Source: Shewanella indica (GTDB taxonomy: Bacteria > Pseudomonadota > Gammaproteobacteria > Enterobacterales > Shewanellaceae). Taken from it: DNA of 64,000 bases. This document shows positions 6,525 through 16,478 of the stretch, in pieces. Position numbers and translations under genes: made by a program. How positions within the stretch are numbered: position 1 is the first letter of the stretch; the number at the start of each line of letters is the position of its first letter. Under the pieces are notes generated by a model. It saw nothing but the letters and a program-made list of their open reading frames with translations. It ran no database searches and was not told where the DNA came from. The stretch covers positions 1-64,000 of the forward strand of contig NZ_NIJK01000032.1 of assembly GCF_002836975.1 (NCBI RefSeq), written 5' to 3'.

Positions 6525-8477
6525 TCAACGCCCTGGGTTGGATCTTCCGCTTGCCTCCACCAGACTTACATCATCACGAAGCAATGTCACCATCGCTTCG
6601 TGATGTGCTGTTATCTGCTGATCGTCCCAGTTTGTATTTCGGGTGATTTCCGCCATTCTCTTGAGCTTGGGACTTTGAAGTTCAATTGTATCCTTGAAGT
6701 TTTCGGCCTTCGCTCTGGGGAGGCTATTGCTGAATTTTGAGTTCGCGCTGACGCTTACGAGCGCGAGGTTGCCAAGCAGGTTAAGGCTAGAACCTGAAAC
6801 AACCGCGCCCGACTGTTCTTTGTCAGGATGCTGTGGATAGAAGTGCTCAATGGAAGTTCTGAACTGAAATTTGAAATCTCGTTTTGAGGAGTCACTCAAC
6901 AGAAGATAGTCGAGATACGAAAAGACGATACGGCTGATACCAAACCCTTGTGGTTGCTGATCTTTCTCAAAGGAGAATGTCTCTTTAACCTTGCTGCGGG
7001 CATATCCCTTCAACAAATCGGCAAGATCCGCATGTTTCACGTCTCGAGGGGCTTTAACGGAGAGCCAGCGAAGAACTTTGGTAATCCAGTGCATCGTTCG
7101 CGGAGAAGTGTAGGTAATCCGAAGCATGGACTGAAGCAGCAATACATCTCGGGTATGTGGGTCAGCACTCCCGTCCTCCTCTAAGCTTCCATTGCTGGCC
7201 GAGAAAACATGGATGTACGTCGGGGTTGGCTTCTTGTCCCCGCCTCCTTTTTTCAGTCGCTGGAGAGACCAATCGCCATCGTCACCGATGTTTGCCGTGA
7301 ATTGACGCTTCAAGATGAAGCCATCGAAGAGGTTGCGGCACTTGAGAAGCATAAATGCAAAACTACGCACCCAATCGGCTTTAGCATCGGGTACATTATT
7401 TACGGCGTCGTCAAATGACTTGATGAGGCGCTTGTCGTCAAGCAGGCCTTCGTCTTCGACCTCATCGCCTTTCATAATTCTTAGAACGTGTAGCAGAAAG
7501 GCCGGAAACTCAATAGTCGAACGAAACCGCTCGTTGCCCTCGTCTTCAGTGGAATTTGACTCGAGCTCTTTAGCGTATTTTGACAACGCCTCATCCAAGG
7601 ACAACGATACCCCTTCGGAGGATTGCCTTGATGAATTGATGCCGGATTGCGGACGACTTTCCATTAGCGAAGCGAAGCTGGTCACCTCCAGCCAGGACCA
7701 TTCATCACCAAATACTTTGTTTCGCAAACTTGTGTCACCACGGGTCAGAGACATCTGGACATAAGAATCCATGTCAGCACAGGAATCCCAAACCCACGCA
7801 AAGCATTCGCGTTCATATTGATTGGGCAGTTTGCTCATCAGGCGAGCCTTAACAATATCAACCTGCTTGAGTTGCTGCCCACGAGTGTTCATGATCTCGA
7901 AGTAGCGATTGAGGTCGGTATTGGGTGGCAGCGAGGCACGGACGACAGTCACCTTCGTTAGCAAGAAATCGGAGAATTTTTCGCGTGAGCGATTAAGGTT
8001 TTCATTTTGTTTGAAGAACTGATTGATGATGCTGTAGCCTTCATGAATGCCAGCATCTGCATTACTCGTGGAGCTCTGCGGTCGAGCGTGCTCCTTAGCC
8101 GCCTCCTGTGCTACTCGCAGCAGGGCCTCAGTTGCCCGTGCGCGCGACTCATATTGCAAGTGGCCTGCATGGCCAACCGAGGGCTTCTCACCCTCACCGT
8201 CTTGCTCCAGGAAGGTCAGAAGCAGATAGAGGGTTGTAAGTCGTTGTTGTCCATCTATGACCTCGAACTCATCCTCTCTACCCCGCTTGATTACAACAAG
8301 GTTCCCAAGAAAATAGTTGTCCTGGCCCCCTACCACCGAGTCTTGAATATCGCTAATAAGTTGCTCAATCTGTTCGGCCCGCCAAGCATAGTTCCGTTGA
8401 TAAATAGGAATCAGATAATTGTCAGTGAATAACTTGCCTACTGTTAACAGTTCAGGTTTCAACTCCTTCTTGCTCAT
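6525..8477 (-). CDS. DUF262/DUF1524 (GmrSD-type) endonuclease, 650 aa
   Basis: The N-terminal DUF262 (ParB-like) domain carries 'IYQRNYAW' (about residues 25-32) and 'VIDGQQRLTTLY' with DGQQR at 75-79, the nucleotide-hydrolysis signature of GmrS-like proteins. The C-terminus carries 'SIEHFYPQ' (near 543-549) and 'LGNLALVS....SKFSN', the HNH-like DUF1524 nuclease of GmrD. Family knowledge: such fusions (GmrSD, SspE, BrxU) cut modified or invading phage DNA using NTP. The ATG overlaps the stop of the upstream DUF262 gene by four bases (ATGA), so the two are translationally coupled. The protein is cytosolic. It is one of two cargo genes in the guaA island; the specific modification or trigger sensed cannot be read from sequence. 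Confidence 0.85.
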   Translation of the reverse strand: MSKKELKPELLTVGKLFTDNYLIPIYQRNYAWRAEQIEQLISDIQDSVVGGQDNYFLGNLVVIKRGREDEFEVIDGQQRLTTLYLLLTFLEQDGEGEKPSVGHAGHLQYESRARATEALLRVAQEAAKEHARPQSSTSNADAGIHEGYSIINQFFKQNENLNRSREKFSDFLLTKVTVVRASLPPNTDLNRYFEIMNTRGQQLKQVDIVKARLMSKLPNQYERECFAWVWDSCADMDSYVQMSLTRGDTSLRNKVFGDEWSWLEVTSFASLMESRPQSGINSSRQSSEGVSLSLDEALSKYAKELESNSTEDEGNERFRSTIEFPAFLLHVLRIMKGDEVEDEGLLDDKRLIKSFDDAVNNVPDAKADWVRSFAFMLLKCRNLFDGFILKRQFTANIGDDGDWSLQRLKKGGGDKKPTPTYIHVFSASNGSLEEDGSADPHTRDVLLLQSMLRITYTSPRTMHWITKVLRWLSVKAPRDVKHADLADLLKGYARSKVKETFSFEKDQQPQGFGISRIVFSYLDYLLLSDSSKRDFKFQFRTSIEHFYPQHPDKEQSGAVVSGSSLNLLGNLALVSVSANSKFSNSLPRAKAENFKDTIELQSPKLKRMAEITRNTNWDDQQITAHHEAMVTLLRDDVSLVEASGRSNPGR

Positions 8478-9754
8478 TGCAGCCCCTTGATAAAAGCAAC
8501 GAGTTCCTTTTCGTGGTTATCGCTGTATGGCTTACTTGCTATTGGAAGTTTGCGGACAACACTTCCAGTCATCGCATTACGTAGCAAAACAAAAGGCGAT
8601 TTATTTGCATCGTTTTTACCTCGCGCTCGGTTGTCAGCAGATACAAATTGCACACGAAGTAACTCGACCCGCAAGGCATATGCCCATGCGAATAACCTAT
8701 TTCGCACTTCATCTACATCTTCATCGCCAAACTTGTTTGTATAGCAAAGCAGCGCGGCAATGAACAATTCGTACACGTAGCGGTAGCGACTTTGAGATGG
8801 GCCAAAGTTTTTGAAACCTCTGTCAATAACCTCTTGTTCCAGTATCTTCAATTCGTCAAGCATGAATGTCACCATCTCGAAAAATGAGCGTCCTGCGATT
8901 ATCGGGGCATCAAGCTGAAAGCGGCTGCGCCCGGCATTTCGTGCATCATGTGTAGAGGATACCGACCATGCACTTAGAAGTGGCATAGCGGCTTGTGCTG
9001 CAAGGTGATATCGCAGATTTGGCGAAAATGACCTGTGGGATCGTGATGAAATGCCTTTGAACATGCCGATGTCCCGAATAGTAAATTCGAGCGAGCTTTC
9101 GCCTCGTGACCACTTGGATATCCGGTATAAAAAAGTAGAAAAAAGCCTGTCCAGATCCTCATCGTTTACGGCTTCCCAAGCCTCAACGACAGCCACTTTC
9201 ATAGCAGCGGACTCATCGTGCATTTCGCGTAGGTGGTGTGCTTTGAGCAAGTCGTGAGGGGCAAGCGGTTTGCCGCGATAGTTCTGGGAATCAAAGACAC
9301 GAAATGCCTCATCAATATCGTCCGTCACAATACGCACCAACTGACATTTGTGACAGATAAAATCCAAAAACTCTTTTTTATCTTCCAACTGCGACAGGCG
9401 CCTTTGAAGCTCTATCCAAACTAGGGAGACAGGAGTTTCGCTGTTACCAGACATCGAAATTTGATGATTTATCGGATCTAAGGCCGCAAGAATCATTCGC
9501 AAAGTCAGCAGGCGCTGCTGCCCGTCGACTACATTGAGATACTCACCATCATCGTGAAGAATGATTGCACCCAAAACATAGGGAATATCTTTTCGTTCGG
9601 TATCTCGAAGAGCTTCGCTGATATCATCCACCAGTTGTAGAGCAGTCGATACATCCCAACTGTATGGGCGTTGATAGTTCGGTATCCGAAGGCCTTGCTT
9701 GAGTAGTTCATCCACGGTGGCTGCACTAACACCGTTCTCTCCGTTAATCGCCAT
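8474..9754 (-). CDS. DUF262-only protein (426 aa), partner of the GmrSD-type nuclease
   Basis: A second DUF262 domain: 'IPNYQRPYSWD' at about residues 24-34 and 'NVVDGQQRLLTLR' with DGQQR at 77-81. Unlike its neighbour, it ends without the H-x-x-P-Q/DUF1524 nuclease motifs; the C-terminal half is helical with 'QSRYRYVYELFIAALL'. It probably senses or hydrolyses nucleotide and regulates or targets the nuclease partner (inference). The ATG is preceded by AGGGACATAGG. It is the first gene of the two-gene operon. Paired DUF262 proteins with only one carrying a nuclease domain are seen in defence islands, but I do not know a named system with exactly this arrangement. Confidence 0.8.
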   Translation of the reverse strand: MAINGENGVSAATVDELLKQGLRIPNYQRPYSWDVSTALQLVDDISEALRDTERKDIPYVLGAIILHDDGEYLNVVDGQQRLLTLRMILAALDPINHQISMSGNSETPVSLVWIELQRRLSQLEDKKEFLDFICHKCQLVRIVTDDIDEAFRVFDSQNYRGKPLAPHDLLKAHHLREMHDESAAMKVAVVEAWEAVNDEDLDRLFSTFLYRISKWSRGESSLEFTIRDIGMFKGISSRSHRSFSPNLRYHLAAQAAMPLLSAWSVSSTHDARNAGRSRFQLDAPIIAGRSFFEMVTFMLDELKILEQEVIDRGFKNFGPSQSRYRYVYELFIAALLCYTNKFGDEDVDEVRNRLFAWAYALRVELLRVQFVSADNRARGKNDANKSPFVLLRNAMTGSVVRKLPIASKPYSDNHEKELVAFIKGLQ

Positions 9755-10057
9755 TCCTATGTCCCTTCATTGACGCTTTTCTATTTTCTCAGCGTATTTT
9801 CCGCAAACTTTATTCACCTATATGGATATTTCGATTCCGAGTGGCGGCTGTCTTGTTCACAATTTCTATCACGAGGTGCTCCTCTGGCGCATATTTAACG
9901 ATCTGGGGCATGGGTCGAGAGAGCGGTTCTGATCAAAGCGAGCATCGATGGCATCAGCACAGCGCTGCATTGCACCCGGTTGTCGATACCATGGCATTTG
10001 CTGATACGGTCACATGGTATTTGCTATATCTTCGATTCAGCGTCGGCCTTAAACCAT
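9755..10057. other. Gene-free right end of the guaA island
   Basis: No gene recognised. It should contain the promoter for the leftward DUF262 operon (no confident -35/-10 assigned) and presumably recombinase-binding sequence near guaA, including the TGTCGATACCAT copy at 9981 and ATGGTATTT at 10014-10022. Confidence 0.5.
9981..9992 (+). repeat. TGTCGATACCAT, right copy
   Basis: Exact match and same orientation as 6389-6400; about 150 bases inside the right boundary of the guaA island. Confidence 0.5.
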
Positions 10058-10098
10058 AAAAAATGCCATTGATAATGCAGTCAATATCATCAATGGCA
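10058..10098 (-). terminator. Island-supplied guaA terminator
   Basis: Read leftwards, TGCCATTGAT and ATCAATGGCA form a 10-base stem followed by TTTTTT (10063-10058). It lies 40 bases after the guaA stop and belongs to the inserted element, replacing the terminator now stranded at 6277. Confidence 0.7.
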
Positions 10099-10137
10099 CT
10101 CACTAAATCAAATAAAACAATAGGCTAGATAATAGCC

Positions 10138-11715
10138 TCACTCCCACTCAATCGTTGCCGGTGGCTTGCCTGAGATGTCGTACACCACGCGGGAGATACC
10201 GTCGATTTCATTGATGATGCGGTTGGACACCCGGCCAAGGAAGTCGTACGGCAGGTGAGCCCAATGGGCAGTCATAAAGTCGATGGTTTCCACGGCGCGC
10301 AGAGACACAACCCAGTCGTACTTGCGGCCATCGCCCATTACACCTACGCTGCGAACCGGCAGGAACACAGTGAAGGCCTGGCTGACACGGTCGTACAGTT
10401 CGGCTTTGCGCAGCTCTTCGATGAAGATGGCATCGGCGCGGCGCAGCAGATCGCAGTACTCTTTCTTGACTTCGCCGAGTACCCGTACGCCCAGGCCTGG
10501 GCCAGGGAATGGGTGGCGATAGAGCATGTCGTAAGGCAGACCCAGCTCCAGGCCAATCTTGCGTACTTCGTCTTTGAAGAGTTCACGCAGCGGCTCAACC
10601 AGCCCCAGCTCCATATCTTCCGGCAGGCCGCCGACGTTATGGTGCGACTTGATCACATGGGCCTTGCCTGTGGCGCTGCCGGCAGACTCGATGACATCGG
10701 GGTAGATGGTGCCCTGGGCCAGCCACTTGGCGTTAACGCACTTACCGGCTTCTTCGTCGAAGATTTCCACAAACACCCGGCCGATGATCTTGCGCTTGGC
10801 TTCTGGGTCGTTTTCGCCTTTGAGGGCATTGAGGAATCTGTCTTCGGCTTCAACCTTGATGATGTTAAGACCGAAGTGGTCGCCGAACATCTCCATCACT
10901 TGCTCGCCTTCGTTCAGACGCAGCAGGCCGTTGTCGACAAACACACAGGTGAGTCTGTCGCCGATGGCGCGGTGCAGCAGCATGGCGGTAACAGAGGAGT
11001 CAACCCCACCGGAAAGCGCCAGGATCACTTCGTCGTCACCTATCTGCTTTTTCAGGCGCTCAACGGCGTCTTCGATGATGGAAGCGGGTTTCCACTTGGC
11101 TTCACAGCCACAGATTTCCAGCGCGAAATGCTCCAGCATGCGCTTGCCCTGACGGGTGTGGGTCACTTCAGGGTGGAACTGCACGCCGTAGAAACCTTTG
11201 GCTTCATTGGCCATGGCGGCGAATGGGCAGGTTTCGGTCTTGGCAACCGCGACAAAGCCTTCAGGGATAGCCGAGACTTTGTCACCGTGGCTCATCCATA
11301 CATCCAGCAATGGACGACCGGCTTCGTTAACGGCATCTTCGATGTTTTTGAACAGTGCAGATTCGGCCAGCAGTTCGATTTGCGCGTAACCGAACTCGCC
11401 CTCGCCTATGCCCTGGATAACTTTGCCACCCAGCTGTTCGCTCATGGTCTGCATACCGTAACAGATACCCAGTACAGGCACGCCTGCGTTAAACACATAC
11501 TCAGGGGCACGGGGAGAATTGTCAGCGGTGACACTCTCGGGACCACCGGCCAGAATAATGCCCTGAGGGGCAAACTCGCGGATCTGCTCTTCACTGACAT
11601 CCCAGGCCCAGAGTTCACAGTAGACGCCAATTTCGCGGATACGACGGGCAATCAGCTGGGTATACTGGGATCCGAAATCAAGGATCAGTATCTTGTGCTC
11701 ATGAATATTGCTCAT
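10138..11715 (-). CDS. guaA: GMP synthase (glutamine-hydrolysing), GuaA
   Basis: Converts XMP to GMP using ATP and glutamine in the cytosol, the last step of guanine nucleotide synthesis. The class I glutamine amidotransferase domain (residues 1-200) shows 'GICYGMQ' with the catalytic Cys and 'QFHPEVTHT'. The ATP-pyrophosphatase domain shows '[11 protein letters not shown]', and the C-terminal dimerisation domain ends 'ATIEWE'. Length 525 aa is normal. It lies downstream of guaB in the same direction (about 100-base gap), the usual guaBA operon. Its last codons and stop are supplied by an inserted element: a second guaA 3' end is found at 6320. Confidence 0.98.
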   Translation of the reverse strand: MSNIHEHKILILDFGSQYTQLIARRIREIGVYCELWAWDVSEEQIREFAPQGIILAGGPESVTADNSPRAPEYVFNAGVPVLGICYGMQTMSEQLGGKVIQGIGEGEFGYAQIELLAESALFKNIEDAVNEAGRPLLDVWMSHGDKVSAIPEGFVAVAKTETCPFAAMANEAKGFYGVQFHPEVTHTRQGKRMLEHFALEICGCEAKWKPASIIEDAVERLKKQIGDDEVILALSGGVDSSVTAMLLHRAIGDRLTCVFVDNGLLRLNEGEQVMEMFGDHFGLNIIKVEAEDRFLNALKGENDPEAKRKIIGRVFVEIFDEEAGKCVNAKWLAQGTIYPDVIESAGSATGKAHVIKSHHNVGGLPEDMELGLVEPLRELFKDEVRKIGLELGLPYDMLYRHPFPGPGLGVRVLGEVKKEYCDLLRRADAIFIEELRKAELYDRVSQAFTVFLPVRSVGVMGDGRKYDWVVSLRAVETIDFMTAHWAHLPYDFLGRVSNRIINEIDGISRVVYDISGKPPATIEWE

Positions 11716-11818
11716 TGATAACCTTTATCTCTTTAGTTTGATTGCAGTGCCTGCCGTAACAGGCACAGTTTTTATCTGCTTATAAACCAAGGGCGACACT
11801 CATGCCGCCCCGAATTTG

Positions 11819-13285
11819 TTAAACGCCTGAACGGTAGTTCGGCGCTTCTTTGGAGATAGTCACATCGTGAACGTGGGATTCACCCATACCGGCAGAAGTC
11901 ACCTTGACGAACTGGGCCTTATCGCCCAATTCCTGAATGGTGGCGCAGCCTGTCAGCCCCATACAGGAACGCAAACCGCCCATGTACTGATGGATAATCT
12001 CTTTGATTTTGCCTTTATAGGGAACACGGCCTTCAATACCTTCAGGTACCAGTTTGTCGGCGGCGTTGTCGCTCTGGAAGTAGCGATCGGAAGAGCCCTG
12101 AGACATGGCGCCCAGTGAGCCCATACCTCGGTAAGATTTATAAGCGCGGCCCTTGTAGAGTTCAGTTTCACCTGGAGACTCATCGGTACCGGCAAACATG
12201 GAACCTGCCATGATGCAAGATGCACCGGCGGCCAGCGCCTTGGCCAGATCGCCTGAAAAACGGATACCGCCATCGGCAATCACTGGGATACCCAGATGCT
12301 TAACGGCAGCAGCGGCATCGGAAACCGCAGTGATTTGCGGTACGCCCACACCGGTAACGATACGGGTAGTACAGATAGAGCCAGGGCCAATACCGACTTT
12401 AACCGCATTCACACCGGCTTCTACCAGCGCCAGGGCGCCTTCGGCGGTCGCCACGTTGCCGCCAACGATTTGCAGATCCGGATACTTGGCACGGGTATCG
12501 CGAATACGCTGCAGTACCCCTTCAGAATGGCCGTGGGATGAATCAATCAAGAGTACATCAACACCGGCTTTGACCAGCGCATCAACACGCTCTTCGTTAC
12601 CTGGACCAGCACCAACAGCGGCGCCAACACGCAGACGGCCCAGCTCATCTTTACAGGCGTTGGGCTTACGCTCGGCTTTCTCGAAGTCTTTAACAGTGAT
12701 CAGGCCCTTAAGCTGGAATTCATCATTCACAACCAGCACTTTTTCAATACGGTTGGAGTGCATCAGCTTTTGTACTTCATCCAGCTTGGTGCCTTCAGGT
12801 ACAGTCACCAGACGCTCTTTCGGGGTCATGATTTCAGAAACCAGGCGGTTGGTATCAGTCACGAAGCGCACGTCACGGCCAGTGATGATACCCACCAGTT
12901 CGTTGGCGTCATTGATTACCGGATAGCCGGCAAATCCGTTCTTTTCGGTTAATACCTTAAGCTCGGCCAGTGTCGTGGAAGGTGTTACTGTTACAGGCTG
13001 TTGAACCACACCTGCTTCATAGATCTTCACTTTACGAACTTCTTCGGCCTGCTGTTCAATACTCATATTCTTATGAATAAAGCCCAAGCCACCTTCTTGC
13101 GCCATGGCGATTGCCAAACGGGCTTCGGTCACTGTGTCCATTGCAGCGGACACCAGGGGGATATTCAGTTCGATTTTGTCGGTCAGACGGGTCTTGAGAT
13201 TGGCGGTATTAGGGAGAACGGTCGAGTGGGCCGGAACCAGCAGCACATCGTCAAAGGTAAGCGCTTCTTTAATTAATCGTAGCAT
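11819..13285 (-). CDS. guaB: IMP dehydrogenase, GuaB
   Basis: Oxidises IMP to XMP with NAD, the committed step to GMP. The (beta/alpha)8 barrel is interrupted by two CBS domains (about residues 92-205), with the active-site loop 'GPGSICTTR' around residue 303 and the flap '[18 protein letters not shown]'. An open frame extends 93 codons upstream. I place the start at the ATG at 13285 ('[16 protein letters not shown]'), which gives the standard 488 aa and follows GGGGAGATGTTGCA. guaA follows downstream. xseA is divergent, so 13286-13402 holds both promoters. Confidence 0.97.
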   Translation of the reverse strand: MLRLIKEALTFDDVLLVPAHSTVLPNTANLKTRLTDKIELNIPLVSAAMDTVTEARLAIAMAQEGGLGFIHKNMSIEQQAEEVRKVKIYEAGVVQQPVTVTPSTTLAELKVLTEKNGFAGYPVINDANELVGIITGRDVRFVTDTNRLVSEIMTPKERLVTVPEGTKLDEVQKLMHSNRIEKVLVVNDEFQLKGLITVKDFEKAERKPNACKDELGRLRVGAAVGAGPGNEERVDALVKAGVDVLLIDSSHGHSEGVLQRIRDTRAKYPDLQIVGGNVATAEGALALVEAGVNAVKVGIGPGSICTTRIVTGVGVPQITAVSDAAAAVKHLGIPVIADGGIRFSGDLAKALAAGASCIMAGSMFAGTDESPGETELYKGRAYKSYRGMGSLGAMSQGSSDRYFQSDNAADKLVPEGIEGRVPYKGKIKEIIHQYMGGLRSCMGLTGCATIQELGDKAQFVKVTSAGMGESHVHDVTISKEAPNYRSGV

Positions 13286-13402
13286 TGCAACATCTCCCCG
13301 GGGGTTAGATTGAAGGTGAAATATTGCGGCGGCATTATACCTTGCAACCCCGGGGTGGTAAATGGGAAAATAGAGAAAAATTCCAATTTGAACGCAAATT
13401 CC

Positions 13403-14746
13403 ATGCCAGAGCTCAAAAAACAGGTATATACCGTCTCCCGCCTCAATGCCGAAGTTCGTGCCTTGTTGGAGGGAAACCTCGGCAGGATTTGGCTCAATGG
13501 CGAAATTTCCAACTTTGCCAGCCCAAGCTCGGGCCATTGGTATCTGACACTCAAGGACAACCACTCACAAATTCGCTGCGCCATGTTCCGTGGCCGCAAT
13601 CAGAATGTGACCTTCCGCCCGGTCAACGGCCAGCAAGTGCTGGTGCGGGCAGCCCTGAGTGTCTATGAGCCTAGGGGCGATTATCAACTGCTTATCGAAA
13701 CCATGCAGCCTGCCGGTGATGGCTTGCTGGCGCAGCAGTATGAAGCGCTGAAGCAGAAGCTCGCGGCCGAAGGCCTGTTTGCCGCCGAGACCAAACGACC
13801 ACTACCGGCCAACATCCAGCGCATCGGGGTGATCACCTCCCCCACTGGCGCCGCCATACGCGATGTACTGCATGTACTGAAACGCCGCGATCCTTCCATC
13901 GAAGTGGTGATCTACCCCTCACAGGTTCAGGGCGACACTGCCGCCAACCAGCTTATTGAGGCACTCACCTTGGCCAACCAGAGGCTGGAGGTGGATCTGT
14001 TACTGCTGACCCGCGGCGGCGGTAGCCTGGAAGATATGTGGTGTTTCAACGATGAAAACCTGGCCCACGCCATCTACAACAGCGCCCTGCCGGTAATTTC
14101 AGCGGTGGGCCATGAAGTGGATACCTGTATCAGTGACTATGTCGCCGATCTGCGTGCCCCTACCCCATCGGCCGCCGCCGAGCTGGTATCCCAGGATGTC
14201 GACAACAAGCGGCAAAAGCTGACCACTGCCATGGCCAGGCTGCGCCAGGGCTGGCAACACTGGCACTTAGCCAAACGCCAACAGCTGTCACTGCTGGATC
14301 ACAAATTGCAACGCCAGGATCCCAAGCGGCGGCTGGAACAGCTGGTACAGCAGTTTGATGAGCAGCAACTGAGAATGACGGCCGCCATCAACAATCGCCT
14401 GCACCGGCTGGAACACAGACAGCTACAGCTCAAGAGCCGCCTCGAAGCCCAGAGTCCGGCCCACAAGCTGAGCCTGGAAGGCAACAGATTGAATTATCTC
14501 GGTCAACAGTTGCAGGATGCCATAGCCGATAAACTGAAAGAGGCCAAGGCACGCCTGGGGGCCGGCGCCCATTCGCTGGAAAGTGTCAGCCCACTATCGA
14601 CTCTGTCCAGAGGTTACAGCATCAGCAAGAACGAAGCCGGGAAAGTCCTCGAAAACAGCCAGGACGCAGTGGTCGGCGAGCAGATGCGTACCCAGTTGAA
14701 ACAGGGCGCGCTGCTCTCAAGAATTGAAGCCATCATAGAGGAATAG
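13403..14746 (+). CDS. xseA: Exodeoxyribonuclease VII large subunit, XseA
   Basis: Large subunit of ExoVII, which with XseB degrades single-stranded DNA from both ends and acts in mismatch and recombination repair. The N-terminal OB fold ('[20 protein letters not shown]', '[13 protein letters not shown]') is followed by the catalytic domain ('[18 protein letters not shown]', '[17 protein letters not shown]', '[25 protein letters not shown]') and a long coiled coil. The frame is open 31 codons upstream; the ATG at 13403 ('[11 protein letters not shown]') gives the usual size of 447 aa. It stands alone, divergent from guaB and convergent with der. Confidence 0.95.
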   Translation: MPELKKQVYTVSRLNAEVRALLEGNLGRIWLNGEISNFASPSSGHWYLTLKDNHSQIRCAMFRGRNQNVTFRPVNGQQVLVRAALSVYEPRGDYQLLIETMQPAGDGLLAQQYEALKQKLAAEGLFAAETKRPLPANIQRIGVITSPTGAAIRDVLHVLKRRDPSIEVVIYPSQVQGDTAANQLIEALTLANQRLEVDLLLLTRGGGSLEDMWCFNDENLAHAIYNSALPVISAVGHEVDTCISDYVADLRAPTPSAAAELVSQDVDNKRQKLTTAMARLRQGWQHWHLAKRQQLSLLDHKLQRQDPKRRLEQLVQQFDEQQLRMTAAINNRLHRLEHRQLQLKSRLEAQSPAHKLSLEGNRLNYLGQQLQDAIADKLKEAKARLGAGAHSLESVSPLSTLSRGYSISKNEAGKVLENSQDAVVGEQMRTQLKQGALLSRIEAIIEE

Positions 14747-14890
14747 CATCAATCAGATAAATGCTCCTCGCCGGAGAAGGGAACCGAACGGAAAATACCT
14801 GTGAATCGTTCGCAGATGTTATTCCAGTTCACAGGCCCTTCATTAAACACAGCTCACTGAATTAATGTGTAATATTGGTCATCAAAAACA

Positions 14891-14920
14891 ACAAAGCCGG
14901 GACTAACCCGGCTTTGTTTT
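14891..14920. terminator. Bidirectional terminator between xseA and der
   Basis: ACAAAGCCGGG (14891-14901) pairs with CCCGGCTTTGT (14907-14917) around a five-base loop. T-rich runs on both strands suit both xseA (+) and der (-). Confidence 0.85.
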
Positions 14921-14932
14921 GCGAAAACCCTA

Positions 14933-16399
14933 TCAGGATTTCTTGTTTTTAATGTGCGCCATCATCCGCTTGCGGCGTCTTTCCTGGCTCAGGGTCAGTT
15001 TCTCCCCCTTGCCTTCAAAGGGGTTGGCCCCCTCCTGGAAGCGCAGCTGGATGGGCGTACCCACAACCTTCAGCGAGCGGCGGTAGTAGTTCATCATATA
15101 ACGCTTATAGGAGTCCGGCAGCTTGGATACCTGGTTGCCGTGTACCACCACGATAGGCGGGTTGTAACCACCGGCGTGGGCATACTTGAGCTTGACCCGG
15201 CGACCATTGACCAGAGGCGGCTGATGGTCGTCCTGCGCCATCTGCATGATCTTGGTCAGCAGCGAAGTGGACACCCTGCGAGTAGCGCTGTCGTAAGCTT
15301 CTTCGATAGATTCATACAGATGACCCACACCTGTGCCATGCAGCGCCGAGATAAAGTGAATGCGGGCAAAGTCGATAAAGCCCAGACGACGGTCCAGCTC
15401 ACTCTTGACCCTTTCCTTGACGTCGTTGTCTATGCCGTCCCACTTGTTGACCGCAATCACCAGCGCCCGACCGGCGTTGAGGGCAAAGCCCAGCAAACCA
15501 AGGTCCTGCTCGGCGATACCTTCACGGGCATCGATAACCAAGAGCACCACGTTGGCGTCTTCAACCGCTTTCAGGGTTTTAATCACCGAGAACTTTTCAA
15601 CGACTTCATGCACCTTGGCGCGGCGACGCACCCCGGCGGTATCTATGATGACGTACTCACGGCCTTCACGCTGCATTGGAATATAAATGGAGTCGCGGGT
15701 GGTGCCCGGCTCATCATAAACCACTACCCGCTCCTCACCGAGGATGCGGTTGGTCAGGGTCGACTTGCCCACGTTGGGCTTGCCGATAATCGCCAGCTTG
15801 ATAGGCAAGTCCTGCAGTCTGGCTTGTTCGGCTTCGGCTTCCTCTTCTGTGTATTGACGCTCGTCGACCTTCTCTTCCTCGGGCGCATCCGGGTTAATCC
15901 CCATCGCCTCGGCAAAAGGAGCCAGCGCATACTCAATCATATTGGTAACACCACGGCCATGAGCCGCCGCCATCTGATACACCTCACCCAGGCCCAGGGC
16001 CCAGAATTCGGCGCAGGCGGAATCGGCATCGATACCGTCAATCTTGTTGGCCACCACAAAGGTGGTCTTTTGCCGACTGCGAAGATGTTGGGCTATGGCC
16101 TGATCGGCCGCGGTCAAACCGGCGCGGGCATCCGTCAGAAACAGCACTACATCCGCTTCTTCGATAGCCGCCAGCGATTGCTCGGCCATCTTGGTTTCTA
16201 TGCCTTCTTCGGTGCCGTCAATACCGCCGGTATCCACCAGGATGAATTCGTAACCTGACAGATAGGCACGACCGTATTTACGATCCCGCGTCAAGCCTGG
16301 GTAATCCGCCACCAGTGCATCACGGGTGCGGGTCAGACGATTGAACAGGGTCGACTTACCGACATTGGGTCGCCCTACCAGGGCCACTACAGGAATCAT
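14933..16399 (-). CDS. der: Ribosome assembly GTPase Der (EngA)
   Basis: Tandem-domain GTPase needed for maturation of the 50S ribosomal subunit. G-domain 1 has 'GRPNVGKST', 'DTGG' and 'NKID'; G-domain 2 has 'GKPNVGKST', 'DTAG' and 'NKWD'. A C-terminal KH-like domain ends with a basic tail ('[17 protein letters not shown]'). An acidic linker (about residues 170-190) joins the G domains. 488 aa is normal for the family. It is separated from bamB upstream by a terminator, so it probably has its own promoter within 16400-16478. Confidence 0.97.
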   Translation of the reverse strand: MIPVVALVGRPNVGKSTLFNRLTRTRDALVADYPGLTRDRKYGRAYLSGYEFILVDTGGIDGTEEGIETKMAEQSLAAIEEADVVLFLTDARAGLTAADQAIAQHLRSRQKTTFVVANKIDGIDADSACAEFWALGLGEVYQMAAAHGRGVTNMIEYALAPFAEAMGINPDAPEEEKVDERQYTEEEAEAEQARLQDLPIKLAIIGKPNVGKSTLTNRILGEERVVVYDEPGTTRDSIYIPMQREGREYVIIDTAGVRRRAKVHEVVEKFSVIKTLKAVEDANVVLLVIDAREGIAEQDLGLLGFALNAGRALVIAVNKWDGIDNDVKERVKSELDRRLGFIDFARIHFISALHGTGVGHLYESIEEAYDSATRRVSTSLLTKIMQMAQDDHQPPLVNGRRVKLKYAHAGGYNPPIVVVHGNQVSKLPDSYKRYMMNYYRRSLKVVGTPIQLRFQEGANPFEGKGEKLTLSQERRRKRMMAHIKNKKS

Positions 16400-16423
16400 C
16401 TTTTTGCCTCTTTAAAACTTCTC

Positions 16424-16458
16424 AATAAAAAGCCCCCGGAACGCACTCCCAGGGGCTT
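16424..16458 (-). terminator. Terminator after bamB
   Basis: Read leftwards, AAGCCCC (16458-16452) pairs with GGGGCTT (16436-16430) and is followed by TTTATT. It closes the rlmN-to-bamB gene series. Confidence 0.7.
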
Positions 16459-16478
16459 GGCAGTATCAAAGCCTGGGA

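Larger units (their letters stand above)
6320..10150. mobile_element. 3.8-kb guaA-integrated island without integrase (CIME-like)
   Basis: The segment is bounded by two guaA 3' ends 3,818 bases apart. guaA 3' ends are known insertion sites for integrase-borne genomic islands. Only two overlapping DUF262 genes lie inside; I see no tyrosine or serine recombinase, excisionase or mobilisation gene. The word TGTCGATACCAT occurs near both ends in the same orientation, and AAATACCAT occurs near both ends in opposite orientation, as arm-type recombinase sites might. The element therefore looks like an integrase-less, cis-mobilizable cargo island, or one that lost its integrase by deletion. Confidence 0.6.

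Noticed and set aside
10255-11718. 487-codon plus-strand open frame opposite guaA
   Set aside because: It is the antisense shadow of guaA; guaA itself has all family motifs and the frame shows no recognisable protein.
14954-16258. 434-codon plus-strand frame opposite der
   Set aside because: Antisense shadow of a clear GTPase gene, without a ribosome binding site or family motifs.
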